From assembly GCA_017403285.1 (NCBI GenBank), contig JAFQOI010000111.1, forward strand, positions 1-33,825: a stretch of 33,825 nt of DNA, read 5' to 3'. The DNA comes from a bacterium (GTDB lineage Bacteria; Cyanobacteriota; Vampirovibrionia; Gastranaerophilales; Gastranaerophilaceae). Below the pieces are notes generated by a model. The model saw nothing but the letters and a program-made list of their open reading frames with translations. It was not told where the DNA came from and ran no database searches. Both the position numbers and the translations under genes were made by a program. Shown here in pieces: positions 1 through 8,401 of the stretch; the stretch's first letter is position 1, and every line of letters begins with the position of its first letter.

Positions 1-336
1 AATACAATTGGATATATAACTCTTAATATAATTAAAGAAGTTGAACTTGAAACACATACTTTATTTATTGCAAAAATAACTGGTGGAGATATTCTAAATA
101 ACGATATTCCAATGACTTATAAGTATTATCATGAAGTGATAAAGGGTAGGGCTCCAGAAAAGGCACCAACATATATTGCTACAGATGATATTATTGAGTC
201 TAATAATGTTATGAAATCAACACGTTATAAGTGTAAGATTTGCGGTTATATTTATGAAGGTGATATATCATTGCAAGATGATAGTTTTGTTTGTCCAATT
301 TGTAAACAAGCAAAAGAGGTATTTCACGCTATTTGA
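1..336 (+). CDS. Flavin reductase-rubredoxin fusion protein, 5' truncated
   Basis: The reading frame is open from base 1, so the gene begins outside the window; an internal ATG at 112 is not the start. The visible 111 residues are the end of a flavin reductase-like (FMN-binding split-barrel) domain, with the typical segment LFIAKITGGDILNND followed by TYKYYHEVIKGRAP. A linker then leads to a rubredoxin domain with two CxxC pairs, YKCKICGY and CPIC, which bind one iron. Only 16 residues separate the CxxC pairs, against roughly 29 in stand-alone rubredoxins, so the knuckle loop is short, as in rubrerythrin and clostridial Hrb-type proteins. Proteins of this layout pass electrons from NADH or flavin to rubredoxin-dependent O2, NO or peroxide reductases in anaerobes. 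It converges on the hydrogenase-like operon, overlapping its last gene by 8 bp. The domain call is firm; the exact partner is unknown. Confidence 0.8.
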   Translation, partial: NTIGYITLNIIKEVELETHTLFIAKITGGDILNNDIPMTYKYYHEVIKGRAPEKAPTYIATDDIIESNNVMKSTRYKCKICGYIYEGDISLQDDSFVCPICKQAKEVFHAI

Positions 337-1066
337 TTTTGCCAGTAATATAGGATAAAACCGCATTGATAAATGTCAAAGGATGGATGGGACATCCAGG
401 GATGTATAAATCAATAGGGTATTTTTCTAAAAATTCTCTGTTTAATTTGTTGGATTCTTTAAATACACCACCAGAGATTGCGCATGAACCTGCTAAAATT
501 ACAATTTTTGGGTCAGGTGTTGATTTGTAACAATCTTCAAGTGCAAATGCCATATTTTCAGAAATTGGTCCTGTTATTACTATTCCATCAGCGTGTCTAG
601 GAGATGCAACAAAATCTATTCCGAATCTTCCCATGTCAAAATTGCAATTAGAGCAAGCGTTTAATTCCATTTCACAACCATTACAACCTGCTGCTGATAC
701 TTGTCTCAGTTTTAGTGATTTTGAAAAAATTTTCTTTATTTCTTCTTTTGCTTTTATTGCTTTTTTTTCGTATTCTTCTGGTGAAATATCTGCTGTAATT
801 ATTAGGTCTTCTCTTGATGTTGAAGCTAGTTTGTATTTGTTAGAAAATTGAATGGCTTCGCATTTGCAATTGCCACAAAATGTGCATTTGCCCATATCAA
901 TTGTAGTTGGATTACTAGTTAGTGCTCCTGTTGGACAACAAGATGTATTTACTTCAATATTCTTTATTATAGGAAAACCTCTAAAAGCTTCTCTCATTGG
1001 AGCATTTTTTATGTCTTTTATGTATTGTTTTCCTTGAAGATATTTTAGTTTTATTGTATCTAACAT
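329..1066 (-). CDS. hyfI: Ferredoxin-NuoB-like small subunit of Ehr/group 4 hydrogenase-like complex
   Basis: This 245-residue protein is the last gene of the hyf-like operon. Residues about 120-245 are a NuoB/HycG-type small subunit that keeps all four ligands of the proximal (N2-like) [4Fe-4S] cluster: C128 and C131 in CNGCE, C195 in GSC, and C225 in GCPIHP. It also has the family motif SPRHADG. The N-terminal 90 residues are a reduced ferredoxin domain with C43/C44 in CCPTGAL and C61, C64, C67 and C69 in CTFCGNCKC, probably enough for one [4Fe-4S] cluster and not the usual two. In E. coli Hyf/Hyc the ferredoxin is a separate subunit (HyfH/HycF), so here it appears fused and trimmed. The ATG has a good GAGGA site upstream. 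The protein should sit on the cytoplasmic face and pass electrons to the large subunit encoded just upstream. The hyf symbol denotes homology only, since hydrogenase activity is doubtful. Confidence 0.85.
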   Translation of the reverse strand: MLDTIKLKYLQGKQYIKDIKNAPMREAFRGFPIIKNIEVNTSCCPTGALTSNPTTIDMGKCTFCGNCKCEAIQFSNKYKLASTSREDLIITADISPEEYEKKAIKAKEEIKKIFSKSLKLRQVSAAGCNGCEMELNACSNCNFDMGRFGIDFVASPRHADGIVITGPISENMAFALEDCYKSTPDPKIVILAGSCAISGGVFKESNKLNREFLEKYPIDLYIPGCPIHPLTFINAVLSYITGKIK

Positions 1067-1080
1067 TCTATTTCCTCTTT

Positions 1081-2532
1081 TTATAAATCATTTCCACAGT
1101 ATGAGAGATTAAAACTCTTGTTGCATAATGGAAAATCTGAAATTCCATTGTTTCTTACTGCCATTGCAAGCATATACCAATTATTGAATGATGGATCTTT
1201 TATTTTGTATCTGATTAATTCAGAATTTTCTCCTGTAATACCGATATGAACCACCTCTCCTCTCCAACCTTCAGTTATCGAGATGACCAAAGAGTTTTGA
1301 GTTAATTCATTAATAGTTGTTTTTAATCCATCTTGATGTTCTTTTAATATTTTAATAAAATCTTTAATCATTTCTATCGATTCTTTTATTTCTTTATATC
1401 TTAGTAAACATCTAGAGTAAACATCACCAGTCGCTTTAAAATCAATTGTATTCGATTGTCTTTTATACCATATATCGTGATGGTCAAATCTAGAATCTAA
1501 ATTAATTCCAGATGCACGAGCAGCCATCCCAACCCCACCAAGTGCAATTGTTGTTTCTTTGTTTACAACGCCAGTACGTTCCATTCTAGAGGTGCAAGAT
1601 GGCATATTAAGCATTACATTTGCTGTTTTATCAACATAATTTTCAACTGTATTTAGCATTGAGATAATTCTTTCTGACATTTTATCGTCTATGTCAAAAT
1701 TAACTCCACCTACATCAATTAGTCCTCTTCCAAAACGACTTCCTGATATTTCAAGCATTGTATTAATAACAAGAGTTCTTGTTGTTCCAAAAATAGATGC
1801 ACCCATTAAATATGCTATATCTCCTGCTATTGCTCCCATATCTCCAATGTGAATGGCAACTCTTTCCATTTCAAGTGCAATTCTTCTTATTATTTCTGCT
1901 CTTTTAGTAATAGAGGTATTAGATAATGCTTCTATTACTTGGGAATATGCCATATTGTAGCTGATTACACTATCTCCGCAAATAGATTCTGCGAGTCTAT
2001 TGTTTATGCCATTTAGTAATAGTTTTTCAACACCTCTATTTTGATAACCTAGCATTATTTCTAAATCATAGACCTTTTCTCCTTGGCACATAAATCTAAA
2101 ATGACCAGGTTCAATTACGCCGGCATGTATTGGACCTACTGCAACTTCGTGAACATCTTCTCCTTTCATCTCAAAGAAAGGATATTTATCTTGATTTGTT
2201 CTAACAGGCTTTAACCATGGATGGTTTAATGGTTCTATTTTAAATTCTTCAAAAAATTCTCTTTCAAAAATGTGGAATTGAGGAAAATCTTTTGTTAATG
2301 ATTCATATGCTTTTTCTTCTGCACTAAACAGTACAGAAGTAATCATTAATTTCCCTTGTTTATCATCTGATAAAACAACATATAATCTTACATTTTCATA
2401 TTCTTGTTTTCCAAAAAATCCAATAGGTCTATGTCTAAGATTAGAAATCTCTACTCTTAAGTCTTCAATAGAAATTATTGGAATTTCGTACGTATTAATT
2501 TTTTTATTGTTTTCTGTAATTAACCAGTTCAT
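1081..2532 (-). CDS. hyfG: NuoC-NuoD-like large subunit lacking NiFe bridging cysteines (Ehr type)
   Basis: This 483-residue protein is the HyfG/HycE-like large subunit. It has a NuoC-like N-terminal part (about 1-120) and a NuoD/hydrogenase-like part (about 125-483) with the usual GPIHAGVIEPGHFRF segment. In active group 4 hydrogenases two CxxC motifs hold the NiFe centre. Here the first reads C185-G-D-S188 within ESICGDSV, and the second reads C470-N-K-S473 near the C-terminus. In both, the first cysteine is kept and the second, normally the one bridging Ni and Fe, is serine. A normal NiFe site is therefore unlikely. This matches energy-converting hydrogenase-related (Ehr) complexes more than formate hydrogenlyase. 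The protein ends ten residues after the second motif. The start has an AGAGGT site about 9 bases upstream, and the gene lies 14 bp ahead of the small subunit. The redox substrate is unknown. Confidence 0.88.
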   Translation of the reverse strand: MNWLITENNKKINTYEIPIISIEDLRVEISNLRHRPIGFFGKQEYENVRLYVVLSDDKQGKLMITSVLFSAEEKAYESLTKDFPQFHIFEREFFEEFKIEPLNHPWLKPVRTNQDKYPFFEMKGEDVHEVAVGPIHAGVIEPGHFRFMCQGEKVYDLEIMLGYQNRGVEKLLLNGINNRLAESICGDSVISYNMAYSQVIEALSNTSITKRAEIIRRIALEMERVAIHIGDMGAIAGDIAYLMGASIFGTTRTLVINTMLEISGSRFGRGLIDVGGVNFDIDDKMSERIISMLNTVENYVDKTANVMLNMPSCTSRMERTGVVNKETTIALGGVGMAARASGINLDSRFDHHDIWYKRQSNTIDFKATGDVYSRCLLRYKEIKESIEMIKDFIKILKEHQDGLKTTINELTQNSLVISITEGWRGEVVHIGITGENSELIRYKIKDPSFNNWYMLAMAVRNNGISDFPLCNKSFNLSYCGNDL

Positions 2533-2544
2533 ATTAAATTACCT

Positions 2545-3954
2545 CTAGAATCCAATTACTGCTTTTTCTATTGTTTCAGAAAAGGGAAAATAAATTCCTA
2601 TTCCAAAAGCAATAACGAGTAATATTATTTGCGGAAAATACATCAACCAAGACATTTTTACTTGTTCTATTTTTTCTGACTTGTTACCAAAAGACATAGA
2701 AATTACTGCTTTCCCTATTCCAAAAAGAACTATTGTTAAAAGCAATAAGAAAAATATACCCATAATATATTGTCCATTTTTTATCATTGTTTTAATTATA
2801 AAAAACTCGCTAATAAAAAGAATAGATGGGGGGAATGCTGTAATCCCTATAAATGACAATATCCATAGCCATCCAGTTTTTTTGTCAGTGGATAAAATGC
2901 CTGATATTGAGTTTATTTTTTTTGTTCCGTAAATCTTTAATATATTACCAGATGTCAAGAAAAATGCTGCTTTTATTAAAGAATGACCAATAAGATGAAT
3001 TATTGATGCAAACATACCAATTGGGCCAAGTGCTGTTCCAATAACTAGTATTCCCATATTTTCTATTGATGAATAAGCAAGCATTCTTTTGTAGTTGTTT
3101 ATGTGATAGACAAATACTGCTGCAATAAATAACGATAAAAAGCCCATTGCTAAAAGTAGTATTTTTGCATAATTATCAGTATTTGCGGCTATCATAATTT
3201 TGTATACATTTAAAATCATAAGGAAAGCAGAATTTAAAAGCGTTGCAGAAAGCATTGCTGATACTGGTGATGGCGATTGTGCGTGTGCATCAGGAAGCCA
3301 AAAATGAACTGGAGCGAGCCCCATTTTTGTTCCTATTCCAAAAAGAATGAAAACAAAGGATAGTTTTAACCAAAATTCGTTAAAAAATCTTGCGTTATTG
3401 TATAAATCCTCGTAAAATAATGAGTTTAAATTTCCAGTTGAAATCGTAAGTAAAATTATTCCAACAAAAGCCAATGCAATACCTATAGAGCATATAAAAA
3501 CATATTTCCAAGCAGCTTCAATTGAATGTTTTGTTTTATGAAAATAGATTAAGTATGCACTTGCAAGGGTAGTTGCTTCAATAAACACCCAAGTTAATCC
3601 TAAATTTGTGCTTAAAATTGCACCTGTCATTGATAAAACAAAGAGTAAAACAGCATATCCATATCTTTTTAGTTTCTTTATAGAAGATGAATCATCTTTC
3701 ATATATTCAATGTTATAAATTGAAAAAGCCATAAATACTATTGAAAGCACTAAAAGAAAAATTTTATTTAATCCGTCTAGCGCAAAAAAATTTTGCTCAA
3801 TATCAAAAGGATTAATATTGGCACACAAGCAAATTGTAGATATAAGATGAATTAGTGAGTACAAGAAAATCACTGAGTTTTGTAATGCTCTTTTCTTTAC
3901 TAAAAATAATATCAAACATGCAATTATTGGAAATATTAAAATTAAACTAATCAT
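2545..3954 (-). CDS. hyfF: HyfF-like proton-translocating antiporter-type membrane subunit
   Basis: This 469-residue polytopic membrane protein belongs to the Mrp/NuoLMN antiporter-like family, at the position HyfF occupies in hyf operons. The conserved charged residues of the proton path are visible: E126 in WVFIEATTL, K210 in GIGTKMGLAPVHFWLPDAH, and a lysine in HSLIKAAFF. About 13-14 hydrophobic segments can be counted by eye. The antiporter signature GTKxGLxPxHxWLPDAHxxxPxPVSA is intact. Its start overlaps the stop of the preceding gene by one base, which suggests translational coupling. It is one of two antiporter-like subunits in this operon, the other being the HyfB homologue. Its role is inferred to be H+ or Na+ translocation driven by the peripheral redox arm. 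The ion cannot be read from the sequence. Confidence 0.87.
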   Translation of the reverse strand: MISLILIFPIIACLILFLVKKRALQNSVIFLYSLIHLISTICLCANINPFDIEQNFFALDGLNKIFLLVLSIVFMAFSIYNIEYMKDDSSSIKKLKRYGYAVLLFVLSMTGAILSTNLGLTWVFIEATTLASAYLIYFHKTKHSIEAAWKYVFICSIGIALAFVGIILLTISTGNLNSLFYEDLYNNARFFNEFWLKLSFVFILFGIGTKMGLAPVHFWLPDAHAQSPSPVSAMLSATLLNSAFLMILNVYKIMIAANTDNYAKILLLAMGFLSLFIAAVFVYHINNYKRMLAYSSIENMGILVIGTALGPIGMFASIIHLIGHSLIKAAFFLTSGNILKIYGTKKINSISGILSTDKKTGWLWILSFIGITAFPPSILFISEFFIIKTMIKNGQYIMGIFFLLLLTIVLFGIGKAVISMSFGNKSEKIEQVKMSWLMYFPQIILLVIAFGIGIYFPFSETIEKAVIGF

Positions 3955-4643
3955 TATTCATAATCCTTTAAATCAGATAAATGTGAAACTTCTAGGTCTT
4001 TAAATTCTGTATTGATTTCTTTTACAAGCATTCCTAATATAAATACGGCAATAAATATATCAAGAAGAACGCCTAAATTGACAATAATTGGCATTTCTTT
4101 TGCCACTGCTAGTGAAAGTAAAAATATTCCGTTTTCCATTGTAATAAAACTAATTACGTTTGATAAAACTGTATGTTTTATTGTAATTAACCATAGACTT
4201 ATTACTATTATAGAAACAGATACGCCAAAATATAGAGGTGAGATAAGTTCAAATGCTGGGAATTGGATATTCGCAATCATAAATCCTGCAAAAAGAACGG
4301 TACTTGAAATTACTAAAGCATAGAAATGTGGTATATTTGCGGCTGAATCTCTATGGGCATGAGTGTTATTTAATACTTTCTTTAGAAAAATAGGAATAAG
4401 AATTGCTTTTACAAATAATGTTTCAACTATTATAACAAACAAGGTAATAATATGTTCGATATTTACTGTTGTAAGTTTAAATGATGCTATATTAAACCAA
4501 TTTTCTGAAGGAAGTCCAGTCATACAAATGAAAAACAATAGCCAACCTTGTGCAATCAGCATATTAATATGTGCTAAAAATCTTGATGTTGACGCTATAT
4601 ATATCATTGATAGTCCAAGTAAAATTATAAAGATATTTTCCAT
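3954..4643 (-). CDS. hyfE: HyfE-like membrane subunit
   Basis: This 229-residue integral membrane protein has about seven hydrophobic helices. It matches HyfE by length, by hydrophobic pattern and by its place between the hyfC- and hyfF-like genes. The N-terminal half resembles a NuoK-like unit. The conserved segment TLFVIIVETLFVKAILIPIFLKK carries a membrane-embedded glutamate and lysine typical of the family. The C-terminus is short and acidic. The gene starts two bases after the hyfC-like stop and shares a base with the hyfF-like start. It probably forms part of the membrane arm linking the quinone-chamber-like region to the antiporter subunits. Sequence conservation in this family is low, so the call depends partly on gene order. 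Confidence 0.8.
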   Translation of the reverse strand: MENIFIILLGLSMIYIASTSRFLAHINMLIAQGWLLFFICMTGLPSENWFNIASFKLTTVNIEHIITLFVIIVETLFVKAILIPIFLKKVLNNTHAHRDSAANIPHFYALVISSTVLFAGFMIANIQFPAFELISPLYFGVSVSIIVISLWLITIKHTVLSNVISFITMENGIFLLSLAVAKEMPIIVNLGVLLDIFIAVFILGMLVKEINTEFKDLEVSHLSDLKDYE

Positions 4644-4645
4644 AG

Positions 4646-5563
4646 TTAATTCCCATAAATTTTATATGTTACTAGTGTTAAAATTAAGAGTGCTGTAATA
4701 GACATAATAAAAATAAACTCAAAAACGTGTGTCATCCTAAATCTAGCCATTGATGACTCAATTGTTCCGATAGAAATAGAAATAATTAAGATTATGCCCA
4801 AAAAGGCGAGAATAGAAAGCCAGATAGGTAATCCTGAAGGTATAATTAAAGCGGCAATTAATGCTTCTATAATAAACATTTTTATTGCGCTCCCCCAAGT
4901 TATAAATCCTAAATCAACACCAGAATTATCAAGTATCATAACTTCGTGAATCATTGTTAATTCAAGGTGAGTTGTTGGGTCATCAACTGGAACCCTACAT
5001 CCTTCTACTAAAAGCATTATAAATAAGGTTATTACTGCTAGAGTTATTATAAGTACGCCATAAATTCCAGCATTTTCTGTAATCATTTTTAAATTTTCAA
5101 AACTATTTATTTTTGTTAGCGCAACAATTGAACCCATTGCAATAAAAAAGGCAGGTTCGACTATTGTAGAAAAACAAGCTTCTCTTGAAGCCCCCATTCC
5201 TTCGAAACTGCTACCAGTGTCAAGTGCACCAATTAATGCGAAAAACTTGCCAAATCCCAAAACATAAGAAAAAATAACAAATGCAAATGGTATGTTTATT
5301 ATAGCAGTTCCTGTCGCAAGTGGTACAAATAATGATGCGAAGAAAATTGTTGTAAATAGTACAATAGGGGCAAATTTAAAAACCCAAGAAGTTGTTTCTG
5401 AATAAACAGACTCTTTATTCATTAGTCTTATGAAGTCCCAAAATGGTTGAAATATTGAAACACCTTTTCTTCCAGCCCAAAATGCTTTTGTCTTTTTTAT
5501 TATTCCTATCATTAAAAATGGTGTTATTAATAATATCAATATATTTATTAGTGTTATTATCAT
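4646..5563 (-). CDS. hyfC: NuoH/HyfC-like membrane subunit
   Basis: This 305-residue protein is a NuoH/HycD/HyfC-type subunit with about eight transmembrane helices. Family hallmarks are clear: GRKGVSIFQPFWDFIRL near the N-terminus, a central glutamate-rich stretch EACFSTIVEPAFF, and the loop EGCRVPVDDPTTHLELTMIHE, which normally faces the interface with the large and small subunits. This subunit anchors the peripheral arm and carries the start of the ion path. It begins 10 bp after the hyfB-like stop, with a GAGG-type ribosome site overlapping that gene's end. All membrane-arm acidic residues I can recognise are kept, unlike the catalytic cysteines of the large subunit, which suggests that ion translocation is still selected. 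Confidence 0.87.
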   Translation of the reverse strand: MIITLINILILLITPFLMIGIIKKTKAFWAGRKGVSIFQPFWDFIRLMNKESVYSETTSWVFKFAPIVLFTTIFFASLFVPLATGTAIINIPFAFVIFSYVLGFGKFFALIGALDTGSSFEGMGASREACFSTIVEPAFFIAMGSIVALTKINSFENLKMITENAGIYGVLIITLAVITLFIMLLVEGCRVPVDDPTTHLELTMIHEVMILDNSGVDLGFITWGSAIKMFIIEALIAALIIPSGLPIWLSILAFLGIILIISISIGTIESSMARFRMTHVFEFIFIMSITALLILTLVTYKIYGN

Positions 5564-5573
5564 ATCTTTTGCC

Positions 5574-7559
5574 TCAACCTAAATATATAAGTCCAACAAT
5601 TGCTACTATCAAAAATATAAGTCCAAAAAGTATATATTGTTGCATATTTCCGTTTTGTATTCTTTCAAACTTAGATAATAATTTTTCATCTAGTTTAATC
5701 AGGGGCTTAACTATATATGCTTCTTCAATATCTTCAATTTCCACTTTATAATATGCCTCTTTTGGAAATAAATCTTTTGGTTTCTTAATGTGCGATATTC
5801 TTTTAAACATTGGTTTTAATGTAGACACAAATAAATCTGCGTATGATGATGCAGTGTATTGCATTCTTGGATTTGCTCTGTTATATCCACACCCCCATGT
5901 TGTATGTTGTCTGTTTTGATTGTTTATTAAATTTCTAACTATAATCATAAATATTAAGAAAACTAATAAAATAAAGAACAACAAACTTATTGTGCTCATA
6001 AGTTCTACAACTGAATTAAATACTGTTGGAAGTGATTTTTCTTTTAATAACATTGTAACAGGTGCTAATACTGGAACTATTGCATACTGTGGAAAAAATC
6101 CGATTATAAAAGTAAAAAATGCTAAAATTGACATTGGAATAAGCATTGTATTTTCAACGTCAGAATCTACTTTTTGTGCTTGTTCACTTCTTGGGGTTCC
6201 CAGAAACATAATGCCAGTAACTTTTGTGAAACAAAGTATTGCCATTGTTCCAACAAGAGCTAGAGCCGCCAAGGAAATTATCAAAGTCATAAATACTGCA
6301 ATGTTATTTCCTTCTTGTATCCCAAATAACATGCCAGCATAAATCAAAAATTCACTAATAAACCCATTGAAAGGTGGTAGACCACAAATTGCAACTGAGC
6401 CAATAATAAATAGTAACCCAGTGTATGGCATTTTCTTTATTAATCCACCTAAAAGTTCAATATCTCTCGTATTGGCTTTTTTGTAGACACTGCCAGCGGC
6501 AAAGAATAAAAGCATTTTGAATATTGAGTGGTTTAAAACATGCAGAATTCCACCAGTAAAGCCTAGTATTGCCATTATTTGATTTTCAAATACTAGCCCC
6601 AAAAGACCAATACCTATTCCTATACCAATTATTCCTATGTTCTCTAAACTATGATATGCCAAAAGTCTTTTTATGTCGTGCTGTGTTATTGCGTATAATA
6701 CGCCCCAAAGTGCTGAAATTATTGCAATTGATAAAACAGTATATGCAATTAATTTTGATGGAACTCCTATTAAGTAAATCATTCTTAATATGCCATAAAT
6801 GCCTGTTTTAATCATAATCCCCGACATTATACCTGATATGTGAGTTGGCGCAGCAGGATGGGCATCAGGTAGCCAATTGTGTAAAGGGACTAATCCTGCT
6901 TTTGTTCCAAATCCTATTAATGCAAGAACAAATATGATATTAGTAATTTGTGAATTTTTGCTTAAAACTGCTGAAAAATCATTGAAATTAAAACTACCAG
7001 ATTCTATATTCAGAAGTGCAAAAGCAGCAATAATAAAAATGACGGATATATGCATATAAACCATATATTTTAGCCCAGCATTTAAAACGTTTTTTTTGTT
7101 CCCTTCGAAAATTACTAAGAAGAATGATGATAATGACATAATTTCCCAAACAACAAGGAAAAATAAGGAGTTTTGAACTATTACAACACCAAGCATTGAT
7201 GCTATTAATAGCATCAAAAATAGACAGTGTGAGTTTAGGTTCATTTTTTTGTTTTGATATGGTTCTGTGTACCCAATTGCATAAATAATTCCTAATAAAC
7301 TCATCAATGAGATAATAAGAATGAAAAAGGCGCTTAATGTATCAACTACAAAATTTATCCCGCCAAAAATTGGTAAAATTTCAATTGTTTTTGAACATAT
7401 TGTTCCTGTTATCAAACATCTGAATGACAATATAGAAAGCAAAAATGTTGATATTCCTGCTACAATTGAGCAAAATTTTAGTTTGTATTCTTCCTTGAAG
7501 AATAATGATAAAATTCCTCCTAAAATTAAAAGGAGAATTGATATAAAATATAGTTTCAT
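5574..7559 (-). CDS. hyfB: HyfB/NuoL-like antiporter-type membrane subunit
   Basis: First gene of the six-gene complex and homologous to HyfB and NuoL. I place the start at the ATG at 7559 (661 residues, beginning MKLYFISILLL) because this matches where the family's first helix begins. An in-frame TTG at 7604 and an ATG at 7571 are alternatives without a convincing ribosome site. Key proton-path residues are present: E139 in VVWEIMSL, K220 in GFGTKAGLVPLHNWLPDAH, and K251 in GIMIKTGIYGI. The soluble C-terminal stretch contains WGCGYNRANPRMQYTASSYA, a hallmark of HyfB-type proteins. The last residues form one more transmembrane helix. Together with the HyfF-like subunit it probably moves H+ or Na+. 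The upstream ParB-like gene ends 64 bp before this start, so it may share the transcript. Confidence 0.87.
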   Translation of the reverse strand: MKLYFISILLLILGGILSLFFKEEYKLKFCSIVAGISTFLLSILSFRCLITGTICSKTIEILPIFGGINFVVDTLSAFFILIISLMSLLGIIYAIGYTEPYQNKKMNLNSHCLFLMLLIASMLGVVIVQNSLFFLVVWEIMSLSSFFLVIFEGNKKNVLNAGLKYMVYMHISVIFIIAAFALLNIESGSFNFNDFSAVLSKNSQITNIIFVLALIGFGTKAGLVPLHNWLPDAHPAAPTHISGIMSGIMIKTGIYGILRMIYLIGVPSKLIAYTVLSIAIISALWGVLYAITQHDIKRLLAYHSLENIGIIGIGIGIGLLGLVFENQIMAILGFTGGILHVLNHSIFKMLLFFAAGSVYKKANTRDIELLGGLIKKMPYTGLLFIIGSVAICGLPPFNGFISEFLIYAGMLFGIQEGNNIAVFMTLIISLAALALVGTMAILCFTKVTGIMFLGTPRSEQAQKVDSDVENTMLIPMSILAFFTFIIGFFPQYAIVPVLAPVTMLLKEKSLPTVFNSVVELMSTISLLFFILLVFLIFMIIVRNLINNQNRQHTTWGCGYNRANPRMQYTASSYADLFVSTLKPMFKRISHIKKPKDLFPKEAYYKVEIEDIEEAYIVKPLIKLDEKLLSKFERIQNGNMQQYILFGLIFLIVAIVGLIYLG

Positions 7560-7623
7560 GCTAGCATACATCCCATATCTAAAGACAAGAAAATTAAAGC
7601 ACAAATAAAATGAAGAAAAAAGT

Positions 7624-8283
7624 CTAATCTATTAAGTTATATTTTTGGGCAATTAAAAAAGATTCTTCGTCCATTTCAAATTTAATTCTTGGCATTCCTA
7701 TATCTCTCATAACTGCAAAACGATGGCGTCCGTCATAAATTTCAAGATGTAGTTTGTTTTCTCTTTCACTTAAATAGAGTTTAGTTGCTTCTATATCTCG
7801 GCCGGTTAAAAGAAATTCTAGAACTCCTTTATATCTGTTCCCAATCGCGCCTTTCTGTCCTTTGTATGAAATATATGAATCTTGATTTTCTTTGAATAAT
7901 TTTTCTACTTTTTCAGTATTTAGACTGACTAACATTTTACCTTCTGGATATTGTCCTAAAACAATTCTGTCATATATATTTTCAAGTTTTATAGCATCGT
8001 TTTTTGACTGTTTTGTAAACGGAATATTCCTTTGTTTTAAAACAGATTCTATATATTCATCATATCTGTTTGGTGATGAAATATGAATTTTTTGATAAAC
8101 ACCAGTTTCGAGAGATTCTTGAAAAGGAGTAAAAGTAGCATGTGCTTTAAATTCTTTATCTTTAAATTCTTTTTCTGCCAATATGTCTGCGGCATCCATT
8201 GCTTCACTGAAATTCTTTGTTGTTACAGTGAATCTATAGTTGCTTCCAAATGATAAATTACTTTGTATGTTATTAATTTTCAT
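7624..8283 (-). CDS. ParB/sulfiredoxin-like 'DGRHR' domain protein with N-terminal SFG motif
   Basis: This 219-residue protein has no firm family match, but residues 182-202 read IYDGRHRFAVMRDIGMPRIKF. That closely resembles the DGxHRxxA core of ParB/Srx-fold nuclease or NTPase domains, where a strand, the G-x-H-R loop and a helix bind nucleotide phosphate. The central part is predicted alpha/beta. The N-terminus reads MKINNIQSNLSFGSN and carries the hydrophobic-x-F-x-N motif seen on three other unrelated proteins in this window. The ATG at 8283 has no strong ribosome site. The gene is 64 bp ahead of the hyf-like operon and on the same strand, but nothing in its content suggests a role in that complex. 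It could be a nucleotide-dependent enzyme or a small-molecule or DNA-binding protein; I cannot choose. Confidence 0.55.
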   Translation of the reverse strand: MKINNIQSNLSFGSNYRFTVTTKNFSEAMDAADILAEKEFKDKEFKAHATFTPFQESLETGVYQKIHISSPNRYDEYIESVLKQRNIPFTKQSKNDAIKLENIYDRIVLGQYPEGKMLVSLNTEKVEKLFKENQDSYISYKGQKGAIGNRYKGVLEFLLTGRDIEATKLYLSERENKLHLEIYDGRHRFAVMRDIGMPRIKFEMDEESFLIAQKYNLID

Positions 8284-8401
8284 ATTTATCTAATATTTCA
8301 AAACTATAAAAGTTGCTATAACTAGTAAAAATGATACAAAAAGAAATATTTTAATAAGGGTAGTTCACAATCAAATTTTATTATGATAACATTACTTTGA
8401 C

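Noticed and set aside
4012-4323. Open frames on the plus strand inside the hyf-like operon (such as this one).
   Set aside because: They lie antisense to well-supported membrane genes, have no family resemblance and no ribosome site; AT-rich hydrophobic genes often produce such mirror frames.
1081-7559. Calling the operon a formate hydrogenlyase or H2-evolving group 4 NiFe hydrogenase.
   Set aside because: Both bridging cysteines of the NiFe site are serine, and no formate dehydrogenase or maturation gene is present in the window.
1081-7559. Calling the operon respiratory complex I (nuo).
   Set aside because: Gene order and the HyfB, HyfE and HyfF types match hyf; nuoE, F, G, I, J, K, M and N as separate genes are missing.
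7560-7604. TTG start at 7604 for the hyfB-like gene.
   Set aside because: No ribosome site, and the extra 15 residues precede the point where the family's first helix begins; ATG 7559 fits better.
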